A stretch of DNA of 64,000 nucleotides. It comes from Cordylochernes scorpioides. Its lineage: Eukaryota > Arthropoda > Arachnida > Pseudoscorpiones > Chernetidae. Under the pieces are notes generated by a model. That model had not been told where the DNA came from. It ran no database searches and worked only from the letters and a program-made list of their open reading frames with translations. The position numbers and the translations under genes are program-made. The stretch's first letter is position 1, and each line of letters starts with the position of its first letter. Location of the stretch: positions 90,582,890 to 90,646,889 of the forward strand of contig CP092876.1 in NCBI GenBank assembly GCA_030710605.1. The letters run 5' to 3'. Positions 32,701-44,152 of this stretch are shown here, one piece after another.

Positions 32701-33772
32701 AAATTGATATTTACAATTATTGATATCACTTTGGCTTTTACACAAGTAAACTTTACCAGGCTAAAGACATAAATAAAGCTACTCAGCTTACAAAAAATGA
32801 CACTATTCCAATAAGCATAATGCTAGGTTTGCACTCACAATATATATCTACAACACGGTAGTGTAAGAAAGTATACAGCTTACAAAATAAACATAAACTG
32901 CCTACTCTATTACAATGAACACAATACTATTTATCGCTTACACAGTAAACCTAGTACACGCTAATACAATGAATAAAACATAGAGCTTACAAATATAACA
33001 TAGTCTGGCCCATCTATTCCAATGAACCCAATACTACTTTATCGCTCACGCGCAATAAATTTATACCACGTTACTACCTTGAATGAAACAACTCATCTTA
33101 TAAAAAAAAGAACGGTCAATCTATTCCAATGAACAATTCTACTTTCGCATTTACACAATAAACTTTACCATGCTAATAAAATGAATAAAACAACTTAGAT
33201 TTCAAAATGAGCATATAATGACCAATATAATCCAATGAACAATTCTACTTTAGCACTAACACAAAAAATTTCAAGAGAGATCAATAAACTATAAAAATGA
33301 AGAATAAAGAAATACTATCTTCCGAACTGACATGAATTCACTCGGCTCCCATGTTGATTGGAAGTTGAACTGTTATCTCACTTACAAGGCCATCAATGGC
33401 TTATATTAAATCCTAAGCAACTACACATTGAGATATTTAAAACCAATTTGTATATTTGGCACCTTCGTTAGATGCTACACAATAATGGCAATGCAAGAAA
33501 TATAACTTAAAGGTGAATAGCCTCCTTCTGATAAAAGAAAAAGAGTTAAGTTGCTGATTGGAAGCCACAAACTAATATTAAAACAGAATTTACAAATGAT
33601 AATAATGATAAGAATATATACATTTTTGAGATTATTATTAACTGAGAATAAAAAATTACCACAATAAACAGTAGTTTCAAATTTAAACACAAATTAAAAT
33701 ATAACACAATGAAGATAATTGACTTACCCTGAAACAAGCCATGTCTACTGACACGCTAGAAGGCGGCGCCAT
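29781..33772 (-). CDS. Insulin-like peptide gene 2 (complete, three exons)
   Basis: Exon 1: 33728-33742 from the near ATG, or 33728-33772 from an in-frame upstream ATG; donor GTAAGT. Exon 2: 32026-32179, acceptor TTGACAG, donor GTCAGT. Exon 3: 29781-29956, acceptor GATTCTAG. Joined, it gives 114 codons (124 from the upstream ATG): signal peptide starting MACFRVLVILVL, B chain NLCGHYLAEAVSIVCPNGVY, KR, C peptide, KR, and A chain GIVEECCRSPC...YYC. All six cysteines are present, and insulin B-chain spacing is canonical. Intron 2 is phase 1 within the C peptide, as in insulin genes. The product should be a secreted two-chain hormone. The A-chain loop between the last two cysteines is one residue longer than usual. 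Confidence 0.9.
31650..31945. other. Conserved inverted motifs in ILP intron 2
   Basis: The 15-base palindrome CCATGATTATCATGG (about 31664-31678) and a hairpin pairing ATAAGCC...GTGGCTTAT around GGGC/GCCC (about 31888-31943) are repeated in gene 3 (about 54575 and 54798-54851). A palindrome copy is also at about 15275 and a variant near 35095. The hairpin is about 80 bases downstream of the exon 2 donor. Confidence 0.5.
32455..33270. repeat. AT-rich minisatellite in intron 1 of ILP gene 2
   Basis: About eight imperfect copies of a 105-108-base unit containing CTATTCCAATGAACAA, CTTACACAATAAAC and AATACAATGAATAAAAC. The matching array in gene 3 (55360-56490) has more units. Confidence 0.8.
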
Positions 33773-33773
33773 C

Positions 33774-33780
33774 TTATATA
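33774..33780 (-). promoter_or_regulatory. TATA box of ILP gene 2
   Basis: TATATAA on minus; TCAGT, the arthropod initiator, lies with its A at 33749, 31 bases downstream, then the ATG at 33742. The same layout is found in genes 3 and 4. About 110 bases upstream are also conserved among the three. Confidence 0.6.
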
Positions 33781-33869
33781 CCAGTTCTTACCATCGATTA
33801 CAGACGACCAGAACAGCTGTACATCAGATTAATGTCTTAGAAGCTTGTCAAAACATGTGAGAGAGATAA

Positions 33870-35147
33870 ATATTTGGATATTAAATTATATAGATATTTT
33901 AAGTTAGAATCCCTATTTCTTTTAGATTCTACAATAAAAGTGAATTTAATAGAGGAGGAATTGCCGGATATCATTTCGAAAAAGGAGGAAAATCAAAAGG
34001 CGATGACATTCTTTATTTTAATGATATAATCTTGACAATGCCTCAGACTACTTGTATGACGTCCTTCAACAGTCTATTACTGAATAAATGAATAAAGAGA
34101 ATATATAATATGTATATACATTAAGATATTCACATAATTGACTTCAAATCTTTTCTACATATGAATATATTCTCTATATGTGTGTTTGTGGTTCTTCATC
34201 CATTTTGATATTCCGAAAGAAAATTTATAATACCCTACGTTCTCGATTGATCTCCACGTCAAGGAAAACTCCAATATTTCAACTTTTGGATTTTTCTTGC
34301 ATCGCGAGTTCTTTAACTGCTGAGGTATTTTCCAAAACTGTATTTGTCAAATATACAATAGTTCGATAAATGGCTACCACAACCAATTATTTTTTTTTCC
34401 GACGTTTCAGTGACTCACTGTCATTCTCCTCTAGGGATTCATTCCATTGTTTTATGTGTAAAATAAACATTCGTTCTTGAATTATCCTATTTTTACATAT
34501 AGATGGCACTTATTCGTCTCATAATTAATTATACCTAACTGGCCTTGTTATTACTTTTTTTGCGGGAGAGCATTGCTCGATGCAAATATTTATATGTAAT
34601 CCTACTGTCCAAAAAGCTTATGTCCATAGTTTGCTTGAATACCATTTCGGAGATTCCTCTCTTCAGTGTAGCATATATAGGCAGAATGATCCAAATATTT
34701 TCTTGAAGTGGAGATGAATCGAGGTGGGGTATAATAGGTTCTCACTCAGAATATCGAAATGGACACAGAACCACAAATGCACATATAGAGTATATATTCA
34801 TATGTAGAATATATTTTAAATTGGCGCATTTATATAAAATAATAATAAGGAGACAATTAATGCGCTATTAATTTCACTCAAATAGAGAGAAGCTTTCGGG
34901 ATAACTTCCTTCATCTACCAAAAAGTACAACGCTATTGATTAGTTAATGCTTTCTAGATTTTTATATAAAAGAGAAAGAAATTATAACCTCTTCATTACA
35001 ATGTCCATATAAGATACTAGCCAAGCGAGGCTCTGGCACATTTGGAAGTGAAAATTTGGTGCATTTACAGTAAGAGCAATCGCTTTACCCACCATGAATA
35101 TCATGGCCTGTACCACGTTTTCTACGGATAAGGATAAAATATATATA
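33870..35147. other. ILP upstream region and decayed intron-2 fragments
   Basis: 33870-34120 matches, inverted, the upstream region of gene 4 (63340-63560). 34150-34715 is a plus-oriented and 34720-35110 a minus-oriented relic of ILP intron 2, joined head to head. No ILP exons are left with them. Confidence 0.6.
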
Positions 35148-36605
35148 TCTATATAAATAAAAATGAATGTTTGTATGTTTGTCTGTCTGTTTGTTTGTAT
35201 GACCTATATACAAATTCGCAGTAGTTCATTAATTCAAACCAAAATTTCCATACATAGGTGAAAAATAACGGGGATGACTATAGGCTATTTTAAAAAATAT
35301 ATAAATCAATTATTGAAACTATATATTCAAATTATTCAACTTAGCTCACGAGCAGCGCCCTCTATCAAGTACTAAAAGGTTATAAAAACGTTTAAAATCT
35401 AAATCTTCTCAATATTTTATTAATAATAGTTCGCTTAATAACACATATAATATAAATATTTATAAAACTATTTTAGAGGCGTATTATTCTTTTTAAAATA
35501 AAACAATTTCTACTGTCCTTACTGCGATGAAAAAATTAAAGGGAGGGCCTCTAAAATAGTTTTATAATTTGATAACAGATGGCGCTCTAGTACATCGTAA
35601 TAAATATTTATATAATAACTGCTCTAATTTGAAATATTTGGTAGGTTTTTTTTTAAAATATATTTTCATTTTTAGATATAACTGATCTAATTCGCCGTTT
35701 AAAATATCTAATAATAGTTCGCTTAATAACACATATAATATAAATATTTATATAATAACTGCTCTAATTTGAAATATTTGGTAGGTTTTATTTATTCATA
35801 TATTTTCATTTTTAGATATAACTGATCTAATTCGCCGTTTAAAATAACTGCTCTTGAAATATTTGGTATGTTTTATTTATTTATATATTTTCATTTTTAG
35901 ATATAACTGATCTAATTCGCCGTTTAAAATAACTGCTCTAATTTCAAATATTTGGTATGTTTTATTTGTGTTCACTCTATTTCTATTTATTTGAAGTATT
36001 ATAATTTCCATGTTTCAAAACCCTATTTCAAAAAGGTCGTTAGAAATATGTAAGGCCTGAAATAGCTTTACATGCGAATATTTATGATGCCAAGCGTAGC
36101 TTAATGGTTAGGTGTGCGGCTTCGTATTTCCACAACCTTGGTTCGAAATATAGACTGGGTGTTTTTTTTTTAAATATTATTGAAGCAAAGTTTTTTTTAC
36201 AGTACCAAAATTTCCATACATAGGTAAGAAAAATACGAGGAAAACGATAGGCTATTTTAAATTATATATAAATTAAATATTAAAACACTATATATTCAAA
36301 TTATTCTACTTAGCTCACGAACAGCGCCCTCTATCAAGGTTATAAATACGTTTAAAATCGAAATCTTTTCAAAATTTTATTAAAAATAGTTCGCTTACTA
36401 ATTAGAATACTTGATCTGAATCGAAATATTTATAGACGCTCGCTCGATTTGAAGATTTATATCGTAACTAATCTGACTGTAAAGTTTGGAGCGGGACGTT
36501 TCACAAGAGTGACATCCACGGCGCCAATTTATAATTGTAACGAATAGTGTTTGAATAAAACATTTAATCGGGTAAACCCGGGCGTTGCCCGGGTCATTCG
36601 TCTAG
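35148..36605 (+). mobile_element. Non-autonomous Helitron-like element (Helitron-2)
   Basis: Starts TCTATATAAATA, ends with a 7-bp-stem hairpin CCCGGGC-GTT-GCCCGGG (36577-36593), 8 bases, then CTAG; it sits between A and T. It contains no Rep/helicase. Inside are a 20-bp perfect inverted repeat (35461-35480 with 35547-35566), three to four tandem copies of an about 85-base unit (35626-35960) and a tRNA-like module. Confidence 0.78.
36089..36170 (+). other. tRNA-like module in Helitron-2
   Basis: Has an A-box-like TAGCTTAATGGTTAGG, a B-box-like GGTTCGAAAT and a run of nine T, a Pol III stop. The T stem and acceptor stem do not pair well and there is no CCA. Best read as a tRNA-derived SINE head or tRNA pseudogene carried by the Helitron, possibly still transcribable. 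Confidence 0.5.
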
Positions 36606-36990
36606 TAAGGTTATTTCTTGAAAAAAAGACACCTCGGCCAGTATAAATCTTTTTATTACCTCGACGTTTCGACAAAAAGCTTTTGTCCTCGTCAGGAGCA
36701 AATAAAAATTAAAACATACAGCAAGGCGTTAAAAATCAGTCTAAGGCTCTAAGGGCGTTCTCACGCGATATTCGAAATTTTTGTAAAAAATCCAAAGCAC
36801 GAGTCAAAAATAAATATTTAACTCACAAAGACTACGATCTTTGAAATAAAATTATGATATACATATTTATATATATTAAGAAATTATAAACAAAAATAAA
36901 TATAAAAAATAATAATAACATTTAAAAGATTTCACAATAGTATATATTAATCGATATCTATTATGTACAATTTATACTTACCCTTTATAA

Positions 36991-37641
36991 CTACTTTTTT
37001 AAATTTAAAAACAAATTGTATTGTAGCGGAATATCTTCATATACATTTAAAGTTCTTTTCCCCATTTCCCGTGATACCCACCCCTCTAAAAATAATCTTT
37101 CTTTTTTAAATTTTATATTCCTATGAAATATCTCAATATCATTCCAATCTGGCCTATGTCCTGAATATAATGCATGTTCCCCAATTTTGCTTAACGCCCT
37201 TCTCCCCATTAAACCCTGTTGGTGTTCTTTAATCCTAGTCTCTAAATTACGGCCTGTTTCTCCTACGTAAATTTTGTCACATTGTGTGCATTTAATTCCA
37301 TAAATTACATTACTTGGTTTTAATGTGCCTATGTTATCCTTCATTATTTTATTTCTAGTTAGAAATTCCCTTTTTGTCCCCGTACTATACCAAATATTAT
37401 ATTTAAAATTTCTCAAAATTCTAGATATTTCGTTATCTATATCTCTCAAATATGGAATAATTATATTATTGCAATCATCTTTATTCCTATTTGAATTTGG
37501 CCTATCTATTTCATATCTTCTAATCCATTTGTTTGTGAAACCAACTGGATAATCAGATTGTTCTAGTTCTGCTCGAATTTTCATTATCTCTTTTTTTATA
37601 AATATCTCGGTCTGTGCATACTTGTTTGGCTCTTTGTACAA
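36991..37641 (-). pseudogene. Penelope-like GIY-YIG endonuclease domain
   Basis: Encodes NVIYGIKCTQCDKIYVGETG then RNLETRIKEHQQG: GIY-YIG endonuclease family, with the catalytic R and the conserved CxxC before it. Other invariant positions (FLEGWVSRE) follow. Its ORF overlaps the RT ORF in a different frame (37553-37641), so one frameshift separates the two domains. Confidence 0.84.
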
Positions 37642-38233
37642 GAGATTTTATCACCTGTCTTTTATGCATCATAGGATTATTGGAATTAAAATTTAGATGT
37701 ATACCACAGTCTGTTGGCTTTCTGAAAACGCTGGTTAAAATTGAACCATCTTCTTTGCGAGTTAGTCCTACATCTAAGAATGATAAAAATCCCTCCTTTT
37801 CTGTTTCAACCGTGAATTCTATTCCTCTTTCTAAATTATTCAACATGACCATGATTTCATTAAGATTTTCTTTGCGGATCACTGCAAAAACATCATCTAT
37901 ATATCGGCCCCAGATTCTTATTCCCTCAATCAAGATTGCCTTTTTATCTACTGATGCCATTACGATGTCAGCAATGATCATGCTTGTAGGGCAACCCATA
38001 GCAGTGCCGTCTTTTTGCTTGTAAAATTTATTCCCATATCTGAAGTAAATATTATCTAAACATAACCTAAAGCCTTCTATCATTTCGTTGATTTCTAATC
38101 CCTTGTTTTCGCAATCTTGTCTCTTCACCTCAAAATATTCTCTTATTTCTTTTAATGCTAGAGTTCTATTGATATTGGTGAAAAGTGATTTGACATCAAA
38201 GGATACCATTATTTCATGGTCATTTAACTTCAA
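37553..38233 (-). pseudogene. Penelope-like RT, catalytic part
   Basis: Motif A reads VSFDVKSLFTNI; motif B DGTAMGCPTSMIIADIVMA; motif C WGRYIDDVFAVI. These are the two metal-binding Asp boxes of a Penelope-type RT. The ORF opens directly after a stop that ends the upstream fragment. Confidence 0.85.
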
Positions 38234-38254
38234 AATTTTAGCGATATCTAAAAG

Positions 38255-38979
38255 CTATTTCCTATTTCTAATCTCTAACCCGGAAATTTTACTTGTACTC
38301 GGTATCTGTTTTTTAAGCCAGTCCGCTAAACGTCTGGTGGGGGCCTTGAATCCTGACACAATGGGCCGTAGGGGAACTCCTTCTTTATGGATCTTTGGTA
38401 GTCCTTTGAAGAGAGGTGCGGCAACATCTTCTAGCTTCATTTTTCCTTTATCAATGTCCTTAGACTTCATGTTTTTGATGAATATCGATATTTTGAGTTT
38501 TATCTTTTTAGTAGGGTCTACGCGAATTTCTTCATATGTATTATTATCGTTGAGAAGGCTCCTTATCTTATCATTGTAATCTTCTCTCTTCATCACGACT
38601 GTCTTGCCTCCTTTATCTGCTCTAGTTATAACTATGTCGTCATCATTTTTAATTTCTTTATAGCCTCCCATTCGGAGCGTTTTGTCTTCTCTAACTCAAA
38701 TTTATTTTGTTTTTTTGTTGTCCTTGATATAACATTTGAAATTTTGTTTCTAATATTAATTCTATCATTTTCATTCAAATTCCTAATCCCATTTTCAATG
38801 TTAGAAATTAATCTAATGTAATCAGTTTTGAGAGGCATAGGTCTATAGTTTGACCCTTTATCAAGAAGCCTCAGCTGCTCTTCAGTTAGATCCTTCCCTG
38901 AGATGTTGCATACTCTTCTAGGATCGACCTTCTTGATTCTAGGAGCCCATCTGTCCAGTTTGTTCCTCATTGTGATCAT
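38255..38979 (-). pseudogene. Penelope-like RT, N-terminal part
   Basis: Two overlapping frames (38632-38979 and 38255-38671). The second carries DIVITRADKGGKTVVMKRED and FKGLPKIHKEGVPLRPIVSG, which are RT finger motifs of this class. It ends at a stop just short of motif A. Confidence 0.8.
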
Positions 38980-39019
38980 TAGCCGTTCTTCTATTTTCTT
39001 TATCCCTCTTTAGGTTATG

Positions 39020-39166
39020 TTTAGATAATATTTACTTCAGATATGGGAATAAATTTTACAAGCAAAAAGACGGCACTGCTATGGGTTGCCCTACAAGCAT
39101 GATCATTGCTGACATCGTAATGGCATCAGTAGATAAAAAGGCAATCTTGATTGAGGGAATAAGAAT
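39020..39166 (+). repeat. Inverted RT fragment at the 5' end of the Penelope-like element
   Basis: Plus-strand sequence that appears identical to the reverse complement of about 37917-38062, encoding the GTAMGCPTSMIIADIVMA box. It gives the element an inverted head. Confidence 0.8.
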
Positions 39167-39707
39167 ATATTTATCTGATCAGGCGGTTAAATAAAAAAAT
39201 AATAATTCGGATCGAGCAACTGATGTTGCTGATAGGTTACACCATCTATTGGAATAAATATAAACTAATCGTTCATATTTATAGCCATATCAACCAATTA
39301 TTTATTTATTTTCCGACGTTTCAATGTCTCACTGCCTCTCTCCTTAGGGGATTATATTTTTTCCAAACCAACTTACAACCAACAAATTTTCTTCGAAAAT
39401 TTCATTTTTTATTAACCGAGAATATCGGCGAAATATTTACCGTGCTTTCTTTCAATGAATATTTGAAAATCCAACAAGGTATGCTTTACGTGTTGTTGGC
39501 CCTCGTCAGCGTGGAATAGTCTGTACCTCAACACAAGAATCAACAAATAATGTTAATGATTGATATATAGTATAGGAATTGGTTTGAATATCTCCTGGAC
39601 AAAAATAAACAATACCACAGATTCCTGTAAATAAATTTATTTTCATTTCATTATTGTAGTCTCAAACTTTCGAACATCTCTGCCGTTCTAGTATAGGATT
39701 AATTACA

Positions 39708-40959
39708 AGGGTCACTCCAAAAGTTTTTGCAATTAATAATAAATTATTAAAATATTGAAACATGATTTATTCCATTAAAACCTACTTGAAATAACCTGAC
39801 ATACTTTTTCCATTAAATAGTAACAACAATGTATTATAAAGGGCGCGACTTTGTTGACAGCGCAGCTGTAATTCCTGAACATTGCATCGAGCCCAATGGA
39901 GTTGACTAGAGAAGGTTTATGCCCATTATCTTCTATTAATTTAAAAGTAATTTAATTTCTAAAGATCCTATGAAAATTCAATGAGTGCTTTAGTAGATAA
40001 AGCTCCTACCATTAGAACAGTTTTTAATTGGTTCAATGAATATTTTTCAATTTGAAAAAAACAACTTCGAAGATGAACCTTGTTCAGGTCGGTCACCAAC
40101 AGCAGTGACTCTAGAAAAAATAGAGCTGGATAGATTTTTTACTTAGAGAAGATTGAAGAATTAGGTATAAAAGTTTGGAAATTGAATCGGCAGCAAACAC
40201 AATCAATAGTGATCATATAATATACAGAAAACTTTCTAGTAAATGGGCACCTCATAGTTTGACTGAAGACGAAAAACTTGGTTGCATTGAATGTTATAAT
40301 TTCATTATGAAAAATTGTTTAAATCAAATCAAAGGCTGTTTTCAATTATATTACAGGTGAAGAAACTTTAATTCAAAATTTTGATTAAAAAAAAAAATCT
40401 ACTCTTTGGTGCATTTCAAAATCACCTATTCCCAAGATATTTCGCAGAGCTCACTATGTTTGAAAACAAACAGTCGCTTGTTTATTAAGAAAAGGTTTTT
40501 ATTGATATTTCGTCGTTACATAATCGAAAAAGTGTTAATAATGACTGATATACAATAAAATGCCTTCCACCTGTATTTTAAAAAATCTAGCAAAGAAGGC
40601 CAAGAACTCAACTTAGAGGAGTGTTTGTTTATCATGCCAATGCACGATGGCACATATCATCCCAAACATTAGACTCTTAGACCATATTTACCAGAACTAG
40701 CACCTTGTAACTTTTTTATTTCGAAAAGTTAATGTATTTTTGAAAGGGATAAAATTTGACACTGATGATGAAGCACTACAGCCTTTATCAATGCCATAAA
40801 TTCAACCCCCGAAGATGACAGTTGTAAGTGCTTCGTTATTTGGTTTCCATGGATGAAATATTGCATAGGTGCTAAGGGTGAATATTTTGAGAAACCCTGT
40901 AATTAAAATTCGCTGCTTAAATAAAAATAAGTGATTGCAAAACCTTTGGAGTGACCTTT
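39708..40959 (+). pseudogene. Decayed mariner in the inverted flank
   Basis: Inverted ends AAGGGTCACTCCAAAAG and CTTTGGAGTGACC. Transposase scraps on plus include KWAPHSLTEDEKLGCIECY (about 40230-40295). Frameshifts throughout. Confidence 0.7.
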
Positions 40960-41390
40960 TGATATACAATAATTAAGTGTCTAGAAAAAATTAATTATCT
41001 CGGATATCTCTTAATGAGAAGTTGACTCGATTCCTGTCATGTCTGGAACGTATTCTTGTGTGGTCAATTTTTAAAACATGTACTGAGGAGTATTTACACG
41101 GTTGGGAGTCGATTCTAATGGATAAAAATATGATGAGGTATGAAATAAAGGCAATAAAAATGTAGATGTAAGTAGATGGGAAATGAGAAAACAGAAGTAA
41201 AATTACATAAATACTATATTAAAGGATAGATGAGAAATAAGAATGTATATCTTGTATGTACCATCTAGTGGTAATTTTTTCTTAATTTTAAAAAAAATTT
41301 GAGCTTGTGTTTGAATGTTGGTTGAGTTTTATTCCAAAGAGTATTATTAATTTAATAGATTCATAATTAAAAATAATAGAAAATACCATA

Positions 41391-41560
41391 TGATCATCTG
41401 TTCTGGTCTTATTAATAGGGCAGCAATGGATTCTGTTGACACAAAACTAGCGCTACATAAATGCGCAGTATCTGGTGAGGATTGTATTCGATCCAATATT
41501 TATCAACAGATATATATCAAATATGGAATTATTTATATCAAGGCATCTTGATCTGTTTAT
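41391..41560 (+). pseudogene. Broken copy of the 65-codon hypothetical ORF
   Basis: Begins MIICSGLINRAAMDSVDTKL in parallel with 46823-47017. A two-base loss after the SGED codons shifts the frame. Confidence 0.6.
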
Positions 41561-42031
41561 ATTTCAACTCTTGTTCAATTGGCGAAATATTATTCCATGT
41601 TTTCTCTTGTAGAAGGGCTTCTGTGCCCGAAAGCTAGAGAAAATATGTTTTCGAAAATATATTTTCTCTGGAGGCCTGATATATTTTACTCAGTTTGTAC
41701 TTTTATTGTTTAAGTTCGTAAAGATATTCAATGATAAGTTTATAATATAGCCATTCTATACAACATTAAGTTGCCGGGAGAGAACGTTCTTGTACCAAAT
41801 GAGTCATCTCTTTCTTTAATTATGCATCGGAATTATGCAATATTTTTATCCCACTAGTTGTAAACTTTACTGGTGATGATAAATAATGAGCCACACAACA
41901 CCAGTTTGGTATTTTTAAGATAAAAAGCTATCCTGCATTCCATGGTTTCAGACTATGGCTCTCATCAGTACAGGGCGGCTTCGGTTTGATGCGCGAAGGG
42001 TTGTGAAATCCATTGAATTTACCAAACAGGG

Positions 42032-42388
42032 TGTCGCGTTCAGCGGCGTAGCGCCCAGGCTCTATTTTGCCCAGACGCCCGAAGTCTCTTATTCTGGTCC
42101 CGGGGAGGAAAAAAAACCGTGGAATCTCAAAGGTAGAGAAGAGCGATTCCCAAGAAGTCAAATCTACGGAAGTGTTTAAGGCAGTTATCAACCAAGGCGT
42201 AGACCTCTCGAGAACGGGCCGAGAAACCACACGACTATAACCAGTCAACACAACAGTTTATTTTTTGTCACGAATATATATACATATAAATATTTACATA
42301 TGACAAATATGTTTCTTATAATGGATTAAATTTACATATATTTAGAAAAATATAAATCTATAAGAAAATTAACATTCTATTCCCAACA
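42032..42388 (-). repeat. 3' LTR of the BEL/Pao element
   Basis: 357 bp; pairs with 45675-46031. Confidence 0.9.
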
Positions 42389-42565
42389 TACTCCCACTTT
42401 TTCCACAGAAACTCAACCAATAGTTGGGAAACGACCGTTTTTTCATTCCAGTTCTTTAGGATTGGACTATCTTCGTAGGGTCTTTACTGGCTTCTCCTCG
42501 GGAGCCTCCCCGGCGTGGTTCCGACTGTATACTCCTCAAGGTACTCCCCAGATCGGCGGGTATCT

Positions 42566-42991
42566 CTAAATTGTAGAGCCGTTGAACCGGCCTAATCTGG
42601 ACGCCCTTGCTGGATCTGACTTGGCGACCCTCACAGGTCCATCTCGGCCAGGGTAGACCTCCACAACTCTCGCCAAAGGCCAATTGACTCGCTTAGCATT
42701 ATCTTGTCCAATCAACACCAGATCTCCCACCTTGATAGGTCTTGTCTTCGAGCGTCTTCTAGTCTCCTGCCTTAAGAATCCAAAATACTCCGTCCGGAAT
42801 CTCTTCCGCAGATCTTCTCTTAACCTTTGTCTAAATCGGTATCTCTTCTGAAGACTAGCCCTTTCAATAGAGTCCAAATCTGGAACTCCTATTTCTTTGA
42901 GGTCGTGCAAGAACAAGGCAGGGGTTAATGGACTTGAGTTCATCAAAGACTCTGTGTCACAGATAATGGTGTAAAGTTCCTCAAATTCCAA
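42566..42991 (-). pseudogene. BEL/Pao integrase C-terminal region
   Basis: Carries the BEL integrase tail: FEELYTIICDTESLMNSSPL, RYRFRQRLREDLRKRF, KVGDLVLIGQDNAKRVNWPL, RVVEVYPGRDGPVRV. The core with the DDE triad is missing between this and the 43022-43615 fragment. Confidence 0.8.
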
Positions 42992-43021
42992 ACGAGTTTG
43001 ACCAAGAATCTTCCTAAGGAG

Positions 43022-43615
43022 TTATTTCAGCAAACCAATCAATCTTTCCAGATCTTGTCTCCTACTTATTTTAGTTTTGACCCTCAACAATCCCAAAGAA
43101 TCGCAGCATAACTTGAAATCCTTCAACCTCTTGTCCTCTGGTCCAGTGAAGGATTCCCGTTGGATAACTCTCACCAGCATCAGTTCCGCCCTTTTAATTT
43201 CATTCACAGTAAGATCACCTTTCACTCGCTGACCTATTGTTCCTCTCGCATTTGTTAAAAACCGGTTCATCCAGGCAGTTACTCTCAATATCTTGTAGTA
43301 GTTTGAAAAGCGACAGTAGTACTGATCTTTTTCCCTTTCAATACATGTTGATGTTAAAACAATCTTTCTCTTTTCCGAGTTCACAATATCTGGGTCAGGG
43401 TATATTTCCCTATGGGGCCAATCTCTTCTTGGTCTTCTCAACCAACTCGGGCCCTCCCACCACTTCGATCTCTCCAGAGAATCGGCTAAGCACCCCCGTG
43501 ATGGTAAATCCGCTGGATTCAAACATCCTGGTACACGATACCAATCCTCTGTTTCACTGAGAGATCGGATCTCCATAACTCGATTCATTACAAAAGTCGC
43601 CCAGTTATCTTCCAT
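43022..43615 (-). pseudogene. BEL/Pao RNase H end and integrase N-terminus
   Basis: Begins with the RNase H/integrase hinge WYRVPGCLNPADLPSRGC, characteristic of BEL/Pao, then the WWEGPSWL segment and the region that precedes the integrase zinc finger. It ends at a stop at 43022. Confidence 0.78.
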
Positions 43616-44152
43616 TGCAATTTCTGGAACCTCTTGAGAACATTGAGCTTTACATCCTGAAGAATCAGGATCTTATGCCGAGGCATCGTCTTTAGGCTTA
43701 GAGGTATCGTCTGAAGGCCCAGAGGTATCGTCTGCAGGCCTACAGCAGTCATAGGACTCTGAACTCTTCCTTAGAGATCTCAAACCACTCAATATAATAG
43801 TCCTATGATCTACAGGATTCGCAATCCTTTCCGGTCTAGCACTTCCACCAGACTTTCTGGAGACTAGTCTCCCAAATTAAGACCTTTTCGCTGGAGTAGG
43901 CACTTGCCCCTTTGGAGAACTGGCCGGAGTATATAACATTGGAGTTACTGCAGCTCCAGAAACAGTTTCCTTCGATACAAGTTACATTCCATTGCTTGGA
44001 AGATATTTGCCAATTGAACCTTTTTCTATTGGCTCTCTCCTCATATAGGTGATCTGGACAGTGCAACCCTGCTTAGAAAGCGTTTCACCTTCTCCAACCA
44101 TGCATCATCATTCAACCATTTACTTTTCTTCCGGATTTAGAGGCACGGGCAC

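Larger units (their letters stand above)
36606..39170 (-). mobile_element. Penelope-like element
   Basis: RT and GIY-YIG endonuclease are coded in that order on the minus strand. The 3' side carries CGACGTTTCGACAAAAAGC with its hairpin partner GCTTTTGTCCTCGTC, typical of these elements. The 5' side carries an inverted, identical copy of part of its own RT (39020-39166). It has inserted into the inverted ILP 3' flank that resumes at about 39175. Confidence 0.85.
39175..41570 (+). repeat. Inverted duplicate of the ILP 3' flank
   Basis: Reverse-oriented relative of 46820-52500 minus its Copia-2. It contains the ILP 3' flank (39180-39550), a mariner (39708-40959) and a broken copy of the 65-codon ORF (from 41391). 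The A-chain exon expected to the left is replaced by the Penelope-like insertion. Confidence 0.7.

Noticed and set aside
32455..33270. CRISPR-like array
   Set aside because: The whole 105-108-base unit is repeated with no constant repeat/variable spacer pattern, and the genome is eukaryotic.
33475..33737. Minus ORFs just downstream of ILP gene 2 exon 1
   Set aside because: They lie in intron 1 and read through the splice donor; the spliced insulin frame explains the site better.
36089..36160. A functional tRNA gene
   Set aside because: Boxes are present but T and acceptor stems do not pair.
41928..42251. 107-codon ORF with a twin at 45586-45873
   Set aside because: Both lie in the two BEL LTRs; conservation is due to the LTR pair.
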